Origin: Wuchereria bancrofti
Lineage: Eukaryota > Nematoda > Chromadorea > Rhabditida > Onchocercidae
DNA length: 64,000 bases
Assembly: GCA_005281725.1 (NCBI GenBank)
Contig: SSBO01000012.1
Coordinates: 19,791,060 to 19,855,059, forward strand
Direction: 5' to 3'
Shown here: positions 41,695 through 54,013 of the stretch, in pieces
Numbering within the stretch: the first letter of the stretch is position 1
Layout: each line of letters starts with the position of its first letter
Made by a program: the position numbers and the translations under genes
The notes under the pieces: generated by a model
The model's input: only the letters and a program-made list of their open reading frames with translations
Databases searched by the model: none
What the model was told of the DNA's origin: nothing

Positions 41695-44600
41695 ATGATT
41701 AGAAAGGAAAAAAAACTTCTAGAAACAAAAAGTAAACGAGAAGGGAGAAAAACAAAAGCTAGTGATGAGAAGTCAAGTAGAGCTGAGAAAAATGATTTTT
41801 TTAACACATTTTCGCTGAGAAGTAGACGAGAACGAAAGAGGAAGAAAAAAGAAAAATTAAATGAAAGTAAAAGTAAACGAGAGAAAAAGAAAAATGCGGT
41901 TTGTTTTAAAATGTTTTCTTTTTTCCGTTAATTCTTCGTTCTTTTTTAATATGCTAAATAACTCATCATTAGCATTAGCACATGCTTTTTGTTTGCAATT
42001 GTCACTAAGTTAGCAATTTCAGACTTATAGCAAAAATGATTTATTGTATCGAATCATTTCATTCTTTCCCATTTCAAGCTTATTTTCATTATTATAATCG
42101 CTTAATTTTCAAGTTTCATCAACCATGAAATTTTATGTTAAATAACTAAACGAGTTTAGTGTCTCAGAATTTTCTTTAACATATTATTGAACATATGTTA
42201 ATGTATGATATATATCTAATTATTTAAATTCATTAAGGTAACTTTTATATATGGGTAACTTTCGAGTAGCATTATAAATGACTATGATCTGAGTTGTTAT
42301 CCTTTTTTTTTGTGAATCCATTTTGAGATTTTTATTTGCAGGAAGAAAAATCGATGAGAGCTAGGAAAAAAAAATTAAGGGACTTTCCGGTTACTGATGA
42401 ACAGAAAGAGAATTATTCAAATTTTTTATTGGTAATCGATATCATCAATTAATTTTTGTTAAGAAGCAAACTTTTAATGAATTCTATAGCAAATGGTAAT
42501 TATAAAGATTTAAATAAAATGATACAGATTTAAACTTTTCACTTCCTAAATCATTAAAATGATAAAACTTGCTGTAATCAGTGTTCTAATTTTAAAGAGG
42601 ATATTCAAATTGCGCAATTTATACCATCGATGAAAAATAGCGAATGATAAATTCGTAATAATTTAGAGCAATATGAATAATATGGTACATGCTAATGATG
42701 ATTGTAGATTACATATAACTAAATACTGATAAGTAAATATTCTTTGGCAAAAATTTTACATAAATTTTTAAAATTAATTTCATTACATTAATTTTATCTA
42801 GGAAATGTTTGGACTTGGTGTGGATGGAATTGTGAAGCAATATCAAGCCGATCTAAAAACCTACATTCCACCAGATATGTCACATACAGCATTCGATAAA
42901 AATATGAAAAAAAATCGTTATAAAGGTTCATTGCTTTTTTTTTGATTTTTTAAATTTAAAAATTATTACAAAAAAAAAAAACTGTATGTAAAAAAATTAT
43001 TAGTTGAATGTTATTAATAAAAATTAATGAACGCTACCCATAAAATTTATTAAAAATTATTGATAAACTATTAACTGAATGCTAATTCGCATTCAGTTAT
43101 CAATTTACGCATACATTTACGCGTAAAAGTATTGTTTAAAATGTATTTGTAAATTATTAACTGTTGTAATAATTATTAATAAATGATGCAAGTAATTGAT
43201 TAAAATGTTTGACATGAAGTGATTTGATTCGACTGTGTTTCCTTATATTGTAATTGGAGTGATAATAAAATAGGTATACTTCTAAATTTTCTTAAGCAGT
43301 TAAATTTATTACATATTGATATGATAATATCATATCACATATATATGGTAGTCATAAGCGAAATACTGTTATCACATAATCTAATGATTATAGTAGCAGA
43401 AAAATGACCATAAAATATTAACAAAGTGCGATATGTTTGCAGATGTGATATGCATTGATAAGACACGTGTTATATTGCAAGAGGGAGAATCTGACTATAT
43501 TCACGCAAATCACGTTAAAGGTGATCCATTCCTGAACTCATTCATTTGTACTCAGGTAAAGCAATAGCTATTTCAATTGATTTACAGTGAATTTTTTAAA
43601 TATAATTAATTGATTTGCCGAAATTTAAAAGAACATTTCCTTTTTTCGCATTTATCATTAATAAATTCCTTTAATAATCAATTTTAAATACTTTCTTGGC
43701 ACCAATAAAACATATATTTTTGCACTAAAAAAAGGTGTCTGTTTGAAAATTTTACTTCTAACTTTCCCGAAAAGAATTTCTCTTATTAACAAATTTTTTC
43801 AATCAAAATATATGTTAATTTATTCAAAGTGCAATTGGCTAATAATTAATTAATTGCTATAGGGACCAATGAAAATAACAGTAAACGATTTCTGGATTAT
43901 GATAATGCAAGAAAAAGTAAGCAATATTGTTATGCTGTGCAATATTCTTGAAGCAGGCAAAAACAAATGCTTTCAATATTGGCCACAAGATGTTGGCTCA
44001 TCGCTTACATTTGGAGGTTAATTAATATAATTATCTTAGATTTCTTTTGACCTTTCCTTTCTGACTATAATTCCGTTTTTATTCATCCAAATCAACTTGA
44101 ACAAAAGCACTAATCTCATATCATATTATATATTTTAATTAATTAAACACAGATTATTTCGGTTTGATTTACATTCAGATTAGAAAATAAAAATGTAAAC
44201 AATTCATCTTCTTTTTTTCGTCTTGTTTGTTGGAAAAAATTTTTTTAACTAATTTTTTTTTGTCATCTTCTGTTCTCCAAAGATGGAAAAGAAAAAGATC
44301 TTCAGAATAGCATATAGTGGACATTTACAAGTAAGATGACGTTTTCGGACGAGATATGATAATATTCTTGAATAAGATGTGGTGGACAGTAGTGGACAAG
44401 ATAGTAGTGAACATTCTTGAATAAAATATTTTCAGTGAATTCTAGGTCTTGATCTACCTTACAGCCTATTAATGCTATTTTATTACAACCAGTTATAACA
44501 GCTAAGCTCAAAAGTTACTTCGTATTGCGTCCACTTATGGTTATTACTTTTCCATTGCGCAATACTCTTATTCTTATTAAATTCATATTTTTTAAAGATA

Positions 44601-47600
44601 ATTTCACAAATAATTTCCTTAGAACGTATGAAAGTAATTTTTTTTAGGAGAAAGTATATGCAAAAAAAGAAAAAGTAATTTCTTTAGGAAACTAAATTAA
44701 TTGATTATTTAGTTTCATTTTTATGTATATGAAATCATATAATACATACGATAATATTATTATATATTTTTTTAATTTATCATTTATTTATAAATTTCTC
44801 TTTTAATAGTATAAATATATATATATTAAAAACAAAAAATGATTAGTTAAATAATAAACGAGCTGTTACGGTACATTCTTTAATTGATTTTATTGCAGTA
44901 ATTGGTAGAATAAACAAGCTATCGTAATATATTTATAGATATACAAGTATCATGTTCTGAGGTCAATGATAACAAGGATACAACCTTTATAATATCAATT
45001 TTACAAGCCGAAAATAAAAATATTCGATTAACTATCAAACACATACGGTGGAAAGAATGGTATTAATTATTCCTTTTTTTGAAAAAATTCCAAAAAAAGA
45101 GAAAAATCAAATGATATATTATTGAATGATTTTTTTTCAATTTTTTACTACAAATTAAGGTAATTTTTGTTCTTAAGTTCAAAAATTGTTGAAGGCCAGA
45201 TAAAGGTGTACCAACAAGTGTATTGGCCCCATTTCGGATATTGTTCATTGTTCAGCAGGTATTGGTCGTACCGGCTGTATAGTTGCTATCGAAATGGGTT
45301 TACAACAAATTCTATCCGGAAAACCGCTGTTTCTTATTGATATGGTTAAAAAATTAAGATGTATGTCCTTCTTTTTTTTTCGAATTTAACATTTTATAAA
45401 ATTATACAACGAATTTTTCAAGAATTTCAGAAATAATTTTGCGAATGAAATAGGTATATTTAGCATGCCAATGACACCTTGTATGTGGAAACATTAATTA
45501 GTGTCAGAATAAAAAAATTAAACTTTAATCTTTCTAAGATCTATTATGTTTTATTGTATATGCTTTAAGATAATATTTAAAAAATTCGTTTTTTCAAAGA
45601 AACTTCACTTATCAAAGCACTTGAAAATGAAGACCTTTTCATAACTTATATTTCATTTTATATTCCAAAAAACTTATATTTTTATATTTCATAAGAAAGA
45701 AAAAAGGAATTATCAAGCATATATGTGATTGATAACAAGAAAATTGTTTGCTTACTTTCGCCTCTTATTTTTAAATTTCAAATATTAATTTTAGAAATCA
45801 TTAAAATGAAAATAAAATTAAAGCTTTACAATTTTTTACTAACGGATTATTGTTAATTCTAAAACTAAAACATGAATTTTTTATCAAATAATCTTTATTT
45901 TCATATAATTAGCGATGCGTATGAGTGCTATTCAAACTGATGAACAACTTGTATATGTGGTACGATGTTTGGTTGCATATGCTGATGCTTGTGGATTATT
46001 CAATTCGAAGCCTGAATTACAAGAGGTATTCCGTCTTTTTTATTGCAATATTCTACATGATAATTAGCGTAGAAAATTGACGTAGAAAATGTTAAACCAG
46101 AATAGTATTGTTATTTTTTCCCTACATTCTATACTAAAATTTGAAGTAAAACTAGACGAATTTGTTTAAGAAATGGAGCTTAATTTAAATTTGTTACAAA
46201 ATGATTATATATTAACATTAATTTAACCATTCAATTAATTTAATTCGTTACTTTTTGTCTAGAAAGCTGAAAAATTCTCCGATGAATATACTACTATGCT
46301 AGCAGCTAAAAAAGCTGCAAGAAAACAGAAAATCACGGCACAACCGGAAACTGAACGAACTGATGATCAGGCAGCAATAATGAAAGTGGAAGAGAAAAAA
46401 GAAGAACCATCACAAAAATCAAAACAATCAGTACAGGAAGTTATAGAACGTGCAACAGTTTTAAGATTAGAACCACCAAAAATTGAACAAAAGCAGCTAC
46501 AACCGTTGCAGATATTTGCGAATGAGAAGCAATCATCGAAAGTTGAACAAGCGCCTTCTGCTGTTCCGGTTCAACAGATCGAGAAATTAACTCAACCGAT
46601 ACCAGCACCTCTTGTTGCTAAAGTTCAGGGACAGTTGAAACAAGTCCAGCTAATACCAACAACTCCTGCTGTTCCGATTCAACAACCACAGAAACAAGTC
46701 CAACCGGTACCACTAGCTCCTGTTGTTCCGATTCAGCAATCAGAAAAACAAACTCAGCCGGTACCAACAACTCCTGCTGTTCCGATTCAACAATCACAGA
46801 AGCAAATTCAACAGATACCAACAACTCCTGCTGTTCCGATTCAACAACCACAGAAACAAGTCCAACCGGTACCACCAGCTCCTGTTGTTCCGATTCAGCA
46901 ATCACAGAAACAAACTCAGTCGGTACCAACAACTCCTGCTGTCCCAACTCACCAATCACAGAAGCAAATTCAACCGGTACTAAAAAGTCCTGTTGTCGCA
47001 ATTCAGCAATCGCAGAAACAAACTCAGCCGGTATCAACAGCTCCTGCTGTTCCGACTCAGCAATCACAGAAGCAAATTCAACCGGTATCAACAACTCCTG
47101 CTGTCCCAATTCCGCAACCGCAGAAACAAATTCAACCGGTACAAACAGCTCCTACTCCTACTGTTCCAACTCCGCAACTGCAGAAGCAAATCCAATCGGC
47201 ACCGAGAGCTCTCGTTCCTCCAATCGAGCAATCTCAGAAACAAATTCAACCCGTACCAACAACTCCTGCTGTTCCGATTCAGCAACCACAGAAACAAGTT
47301 CAATCGACACCAAAAGCTTTTGATGTTCCAACTCAGCAACCGCAGAAACAAATACCAGTAATCGCAAAGGTGGTTTAAAAATCGCCCCAAAAACAATTTT
47401 TAATTGCATGTAACCAATAATCAAAAATTAACAAACCAACCATTAATTATACCATACATCTACAGAAACCAACCTGGAACCATTGATCACCTATCATTTG
47501 AATAATTTGGTAATGAAATCGTAGTTATTATTATATCCCGGTTACTTAACTCGGTTACTAAATCGATAATTGAAGCTTATTCAAACTTTACAGTCGAAGT

Positions 47601-47698
47601 CAACACAAAATGCAGCACTGAAACCGACTCAAATGCCGTCCTCGTCAACAACACCAAGTAAAACATCGAATTATGAGCCAAGTAATACAAAAAAGTAA
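41695..47698 (+). CDS. Non-receptor protein tyrosine phosphatase with Pro/Gln-repeat tail and an out-of-frame deletion
   Basis: Exons: 41695-41898, 42342-42431, 42802-42925, 43443-43555, 43863-44016, 44939-45059, 45195-45360, 45913-46025, 46263-47369 and 47594-47698. A Lys/Arg/Glu-rich N-terminus (about 98 residues) leads into a classical PTP domain: KKNRYKDVICIDKTRVIL, ICTQGP, DFWIMIMQEKVSNIVMLC, KCFQYWP, the WPDKGVP loop, the HCSAGIGRTG signature and the QTDEQ Q-loop. The tail has about 13 copies of an 18-residue Lys-Gln-x-Gln-Pro...Pro-x-x-Pro-Ile-Gln-Gln unit. It then splices (AAG|GTGGTT) to a Ser/Thr-rich last exon ending NTKK. Exon 7 is 166 bases, one base off phase: WPD...APFR and VHCSAG lie in different frames and roughly 13-17 residues between them are missing. 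Without correction translation stops at 45280. It is either a genuine lesion or an assembly collapse. Many compact nematode PTPs are male-germline enriched; a role here is inference. Polyadenylation signals lie at 47820 and 47832. Confidence 0.85.
46570..47360 (+). repeat. 54-base coding minisatellite in the phosphatase tail
   Basis: About 13 head-to-tail units of 54 bases (18 codons) encode variants of KQIQPVPTTPAVPIQQSQ. One unit is expanded by two codons (near 47150). The reading frame is kept through all units, implying selection on the protein. Long frames in other registers and on the minus strand (46618-47109, 47088-47396) come from the same repeat. Confidence 0.9.
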
Positions 47699-50600
47699 AG
47701 ATAAAAACAAGCCTGCAATGAATGGACAATAACATATTGCAAGAAGAGTTAAATAAGCATTGCTCAAAACTGCATTTCAAAGAAAGAATTCATTTTATGC
47801 AATTATTGCACAAAAATTAAATAAATCATAAAATAAAGTTACCATCATTTATAGTTTGGATAGTAATTACAGGTATAAAGCATAAGTAAGCATTCTTTCT
47901 CAAGTAAAATACTTTAACTTCTGAAATAAAATATGCTTGAATCAGTTTGTTATATATTCTTCAACAAAATTCACACACAGTATTGAATTGGTTGAACTGT
48001 ATGTACTATTATATGAATTAAATAAGAGACAACATCTAAATATAGCTAATTAAAAATTTTTACGTTTTAGTTTTTAAATTAGTTAGATTTAAATTTTTCA
48101 TTATTTAAGTTAATATCATCAAATATTAACCATTTAACCCATTTTGTAAAATTTTTCCTAACCTTTTATGACCAAATTGTAAAAATTAACTTTTGCTTAA
48201 AAAACATGCTAATTCATTTAATTTGAGTAAAATTATTTGTGTGCTAAACAATAAATTTGGAATAACACACTGTCAATTTACCATTATTTGATTTAATAGT
48301 TTGCTAAAAACTACTTTACAGTTATTTCATTTCATTTTCAATTCATTTCATTTTTTCCTCTCCATTTTATTTCATCCACTTCTCCTTTATTTCATTTTTA
48401 TTTCTATCTTCATTTCCATCACCATTTCATTTCATCTAAAAAACATGAAGGCAAATGAATTTCTTTCAAAAATTTTCTGAGCAACAGCATTCCACTTTGC
48501 TTGCTCTTTTTTCAAATGCAATTTTTCTTCCGTTTTGTTTTTTCTTTTATATTTTATGACAAATAACATGTCATTATTGAAATTTCTTGAATTCACATTC
48601 AATATTTTCAAAATTTCATTTCCATATTTTCATAAGAATTAATAAAATTGTTTCAACAAATTCCATATTGGATTTTATTTGTTTTCTCTCTTCCCTTTCC
48701 TAACCAAATAATTTTATCAAGGAAAATTGTGGGAAGATTTGTTGAAAAATCATGTTAAATAAAATTGAAACGAAATTTTGCTTGTGGAATTTGTTACTAT
48801 GACGATTGTTTATTTTAAACTTATCTAATTAAGCTTCACATTATCTAATTAATGAAACTGATGCTTAATTTGTGTTGTATATATTAAATTAGTGAAAATG
48901 AAAAATTCTGAAATGAAAAATGCTTACAATTTTTTTTAAATTAAATTATTAGCATTATTCATTCGTCATTACTACTATAAGCGCTAAGTCTATTTTATTG
49001 ATATATGATTAATAATAATTAGTGATAACTTAATGTTTTCTTTTAACAATCCCTTTGCTTTTTTTCTTTTATTCAATCTTTAGCATTGCAATAGTGATAG
49101 TAACAACGGTAATGATAAGGATTATAACAAACAAAAGAGTTAATAATGATAAGAAAAATATTAATCACATTTGTAATTGTTTTCACGAAAATGTGGAAAA
49201 AGATTATTGCTTGATTTTTAACTTAAAATTTTTTCCATTTTTTTGTTTTGTTACAATTCAACAAGAGGAAAAAAGGTTAAAAAATTTAATTATGAATGTG
49301 TGCACAGATAGTTGCAGCTATTTTGCACTTTTAGAATTTATCAGATAATTTCAGCACTCAAAAAACGTAAAATTTAATAATAGCATACAAATTGTACCTT
49401 CTCAAATCTTTCTATAACTTTTGTAACATAATAGTGAAGGACAGTTAGTTGCCTTTTTTTTTTCAATTTTTAAATTTTTAATCAAAAGAATGAATTTTTC
49501 ATCATTGTTATTGATTTAAAAAAGTTATCATCTTATCTTCCTCTATTTTTCTCTAAAATATTCTGTTGATGTTCCATTAAATAAAAACATCTATGGATTT
49601 TTTTTCGTTATAGAAATTAGTATTTTAATATTCAAATAACACTGAAATTATTTTTTAAGTTAGAATTCTGTTACATTTGTTTTTTATTTTAATTAAGCTT
49701 CGTAACAAGGAAAATAGAAATTATTTCATAGAACACAAATTACCGTTGAGGAAACCATCACTGAATAACTGAAAACACATCTCCTTTTTTTAAATTTTCT
49801 TTTTTTTTTTTTTAATAAAAGCTCATTGATGTCACATTAATGTAATTGTGCATGTATATTGATAGTTTCTTTTATTTCATTTCATTCTTGCATTCAAGAA
49901 ATTCTTCAGTTTGACATTTTTTTCCATCAATAAATTGAATATAAATATTATAATTGTTTGAAATTCGAAAAAATTTATTTTGCACTTTCCTCTTCAACTT
50001 TTCCCAATTTGTTTTCGAATTCGTTTTTAACTTTGTTATTTATTGTGCTCAAAAATAAAATAAAGTTACATTTACATTTAGAAATGCTTTCATTCTTTTT
50101 TTTTTTCACTTCTTAAATTTTCACTTCCTTTCCATTTATATTTGTTACATTTTTTGTCTCATACTTCATCATGAAAAAAGAATTTTTTAATTTTAATTTT
50201 ATTTTTTGATTTTTTTTGAATATTATTTGCACTATTTGCTAGTAGAAAACATTAATATTTATTCATTTTTAACAAAAAGTTAGCGTTTTATTGAACAAGA
50301 AAAGAAAATAATAAACACAAAATTATTTTTACAAAAAATAAAATTGTTTGCGTGATAATTATTATTAAATTTATACATAAAAATCCAAATTATTGCTGAG
50401 TTTTTTTTTTTTTCATCTAATCAATCAGTCTGGAAGCAATTTTTTCCAGGAAGAAAATCACGGACAGTTTATTAATCAGGAAAGTTGTTCGATTTGAAAA
50501 TTTAAGCTGTAAAATATTCATTTCATTTATTTGCAAATTGTTTACTTTTCCAGATTAAAAATATTGTTTTCTTTTTTAAGATGGATTAGAGTGTTGATTC

Positions 50601-51793
50601 TTTTTAAATGGTAACATGAATAGTTCTAAAATGAGCAAACATATATTTCGGTTGAATTTTCAGATTGCACTTCAGCTGATATTTCTGATGAATTTTTCAG
50701 GTTGCAATTCAGGTGAGAGAATAAAACCAGTGGATAGTGCAATGTAGTCTTTGTTGCTTTGTTCACTTGAAAGTGATTAGTTTCTTTTTTTTTGTTATGG
50801 AAGTTTCGAATGTTAATTAATTTGATGATATAATAACTAGAAGTACATTTTTAAGAATAAAAATATAGAGAAATAATTGATTTTTGCGATTAATTATATT
50901 TGTATCAAAATTTTTATCAGCAACAAAAACATTTGAATCATTCTTAGTTATTGTTAAATTAAACAGTTGAATTGATTTTTCTTTCCTTATCAATTATTGC
51001 ATTTTTGCAATGCTTTCTATTTTAGTTTCAAATTTTTTTCTTTTCTATCAAACGCAAAAAAAAAAAACTGAAGCAATTTTTGATTTCGATTTTTTAAAAT
51101 TGATTTAATATTTTGAAATGAGTTTGTGGATAAAACTAATAAGCTTACGAATAAGAGCATTGATAGTGTTAGAAATAATAGAACTGACCAATTAATTAGT
51201 TTGTAAATAATAAAACTGACAAATTTATGAAACTCATTCCTAGCAAATCAAATAAAATCAACACATATAATTTTGTAGTTAATTTTCGATTATATAATTA
51301 AACTTTGCCTATATGATTAAAGTATCCAGCCTAAATAATCATATAAGTTTATTCGAAAGTTTCTGAGTAAAAATGGGAAAAATTTACCAGAAATAGATGA
51401 AGTTAAAAATTTCATTGAAACTTCTACTGTGAACCTCTTTTTTGTTTTTCTTTAAAATTGCAACAAAAAGTATTTAGCAAAAAAATTAACGATTAGGGTA
51501 ATTTTATTTACATTTAACACATTTGAAAAACTTTAAATGAAATTGCTTTATTTTAATTATTATATTATAAAAAGGGAATACAATTCAAAATTAAGCGATT
51601 TTTCAAAATTTAGGCAACGAATTATAATTGAAATAGAAATCCAAGAATATCTCATTTGTTTCAGAAATAAATACTATTTTATTTATTTCAGTTATCAGAG
51701 TAATATATCATTGGATAATTTATAACATTTTTTGTTAAAATTATGATGAATGTAGAACAAATTGATGATAACATTATTCGATTTTATTGAAAA
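47699..51793. other. Intergenic region, no supported gene
   Basis: After the phosphatase 3' UTR the sequence is AT-rich with pyrimidine runs (for example 48330-48440, TTTCATTTCATTT-like). A short exon-like stretch at 50664-50728 lies between a TTTTCAG and a GTGAGAG, and may be a 5' exon of the gene at 51794, but it has no further support. The frame at 49055-49348 looks like chance. Confidence 0.5.
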
Positions 51794-53424
51794 ATGTTCG
51801 AAATTTTGAATAATAAATTTACGCGTATTGCTCTTAGCCTTGATGAGGTAAATAATTTCATTTTTTTTTCTAATTTTCATTAACATCAGATTTCTTTTCT
51901 ATTTCTTTTTTTAGATTTCTTTTTCAGATATAAATATATCAAAATCAACAACAGATTTCATCTGATTAACATTTTCTTTATTATATTTAAGTGATTCAAA
52001 CTAGTACTATGTTAAAATGAAATGTAAAACACATAAGTTTTCTTCCATTTTTTCTTCATTTACAATATAAAAATTAAGTAAAGCTGAAAAAAAAAAAAGT
52101 TTTCTGTCAATGATGGAATTTTTGAAAATTAATTATTATTAATGTTCATTACAAAATGGATAATATTTATCATTATTTATTAGAAAATTAATGCATGCTC
52201 ACTATTGAATATTCCCACAAAGCCATGGGCAATATTTACCCGATTAATTTATGGGCATTTTTTCTTGGCTACAACATTATTTATCGTTGGAATATTCTGC
52301 TTCTGCCTTGGATTACAATATAGCGTAATGTATGATGAAGTAAACTGTACTGATGGTACTAATATATGGATTCCATTACTCAATTTGGTTAGCAAATTTA
52401 TCTCTCTTTGTGTTAAATTTTTTCTTCTTTTACAAAAAAAATTTCGTAGAAAAAATTTTTTGAATTTTCTTAAATACCTTTTTATTATAATTGTTAATTG
52501 ATTTTGTAAATAAGAAGAAATAAACTTTTTTAGCAAAAAATTTTGAACGATCCTCAAAATTGAAATTTTTTTTTGAAATTTTAGAAAATAAATTATAATT
52601 TGAACAATTTTGAAAATTTAAGAACAGAACAATTCCAATTATCAAAGTAATATATCGTTTGATAATTTGCAACATTTCAGATTAAAGTGATGAAACAGAA
52701 CTTTTTTCTTCAGCTAAAACTATTATGTATAATTTATAATTTGCTTAAATTGTTAAAATTTTATTTTTTAAAACTTTTATCATACCAGAACTAAAATTTA
52801 ATAAAATGGTTTCATATTGTAGTTGAAATAACAAATTTATGATGTATTTTTTTAAATAATATTTAATTATTAAGAAATGATATAATAACATTTTAATACA
52901 ATTTATTCCATTATTCAGATAGTTTCAATATCTGGCTTATTTATGCTTCGTACACTTCATTTGCATTGGCCAGCTTTCATTTATTGTCTTGGCTTATGCA
53001 TTATGCTAATTATGATTCTTGCAACTATTACTGATAATATTTTGGCTTCACTACGTTGGTATCATGTAGCTTGGAAGCCAATTGATCAATGGGCATCAAC
53101 TTTTTCATGGATTGACATAGCTCTTGCTATTTTAGCTGTATTAAATGGTAGGGTTCTTTTTTTTTTTTCATTTATTTGAAATGAAAATTCATGAGAGATA
53201 TAAATTAACATTTATTTCTATTAATCAATCAATATTACTATTACTGAACATTGAGCATGGATGTATTATTCAAATTAATATTATTATAAAAAAATGTTTT
53301 TCCTTTTTCTTCTTTTTATGTTATAAATTAACTGTAATTAAAAATATTTGCAGAAATTATATGTATATGCATTTTGGTACCATTTGTAAAGTATTGGTAT
53401 CAACCAACCACAATTAGTAATTGA
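51794..53424 (+). CDS. Small four-pass membrane protein of unknown family
   Basis: Four exons join in phase: 51794-51847, 52184-52387, 52919-53147 and 53354-53424. They give 185 residues. A short cytosolic N-terminus (MFEILNNKFTRIALSLDE...) leads to TM1 (HFFLATTLFIVGIFCFCLGL). An extracellular loop follows with an NCT glycosylation sequon. TM2 and TM3 are in exon 3 (around FIYCLGLCIMLIMILATI, preceded by a Met/Leu/His segment, and WIDIALAILAVLN). The last hydrophobic stretch, EIICICILVPFV, crosses the exon 3/4 junction with TM3, so the count could be three rather than four. The sequence ends QPTTISN. A polyadenylation signal at 53432 is eight bases past the stop. It is neither a tetraspanin (no CCG motif) nor a claudin (no W-GLW-C-C motif). 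Confidence 0.75.
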
Positions 53425-54013
53425 CATTTTGAATAAATTTAATTTTATTCAATTGTTTTTTTTTTTTTTTTGAACATAAAACTCTTATTAAACATTCATA
53501 ATTAATTTAACGTTAGTTGCATTCTGTATTCATAATATTCTCAACGATTATTCAATTATTATAATTATTATTGTTGAAAAGAATAATTTTTTGGAAAATA
53601 TAAAAATTAATTGATCAAGTTTTATGCCTCCCTTTCTTCTGGCAGGTAATATTAAAACAGTACAATTAATAACATTGTAAAAAAAAATATCGTAATTTTT
53701 GTTAAAAATGTTTTAAAATTATTTTGGAATAAGAATGATATTCTCCATCCGTTTCCTTATTCAGTGTTTGTTTTTATATATTACAAATTATTAAATTACA
53801 AATGCATAAAAGTACTGTATTATCACCATTATTATTATTGCGTATCATATTTTCATTTCATCCATTATATTTTCATTATTTTCTTACTTTTTATTTTATT
53901 TAACCTCGTTTTTACCTTTTTTCTAAATTTTATCACTTTCGTTTTTTATGATTGAAATTCTGATCAGTGGATTTGATAAGACGTTTGTTTGCTGCAACAT
54001 CGTTTATTAAATA
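53425..54013. other. Spacer between convergent genes
   Basis: About 590 bases lie between the four-pass protein stop (+) and the nuclear-receptor stop (-). AATAAA signals sit close to both stops (53432-53437 on +; 54008-54003 on -). I see no exon that could add a ligand-binding domain to the nuclear receptor. Confidence 0.7.

Noticed and set aside
46618..47109. 163-residue minus-strand open frame, and other-register frames, in the phosphatase tail
   Set aside because: They are translations of the 54-base repeat in other frames. The plus frame splices in phase with the phosphatase exons.
47370..47378. Stop codon at 47376-47378 as the true end of the phosphatase
   Set aside because: AAG|GTGGTT is a good donor and a phase-matched, Ser/Thr-rich coding exon follows a TTTACAG at 47593. 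The read-through stop may still be used in unspliced transcripts.
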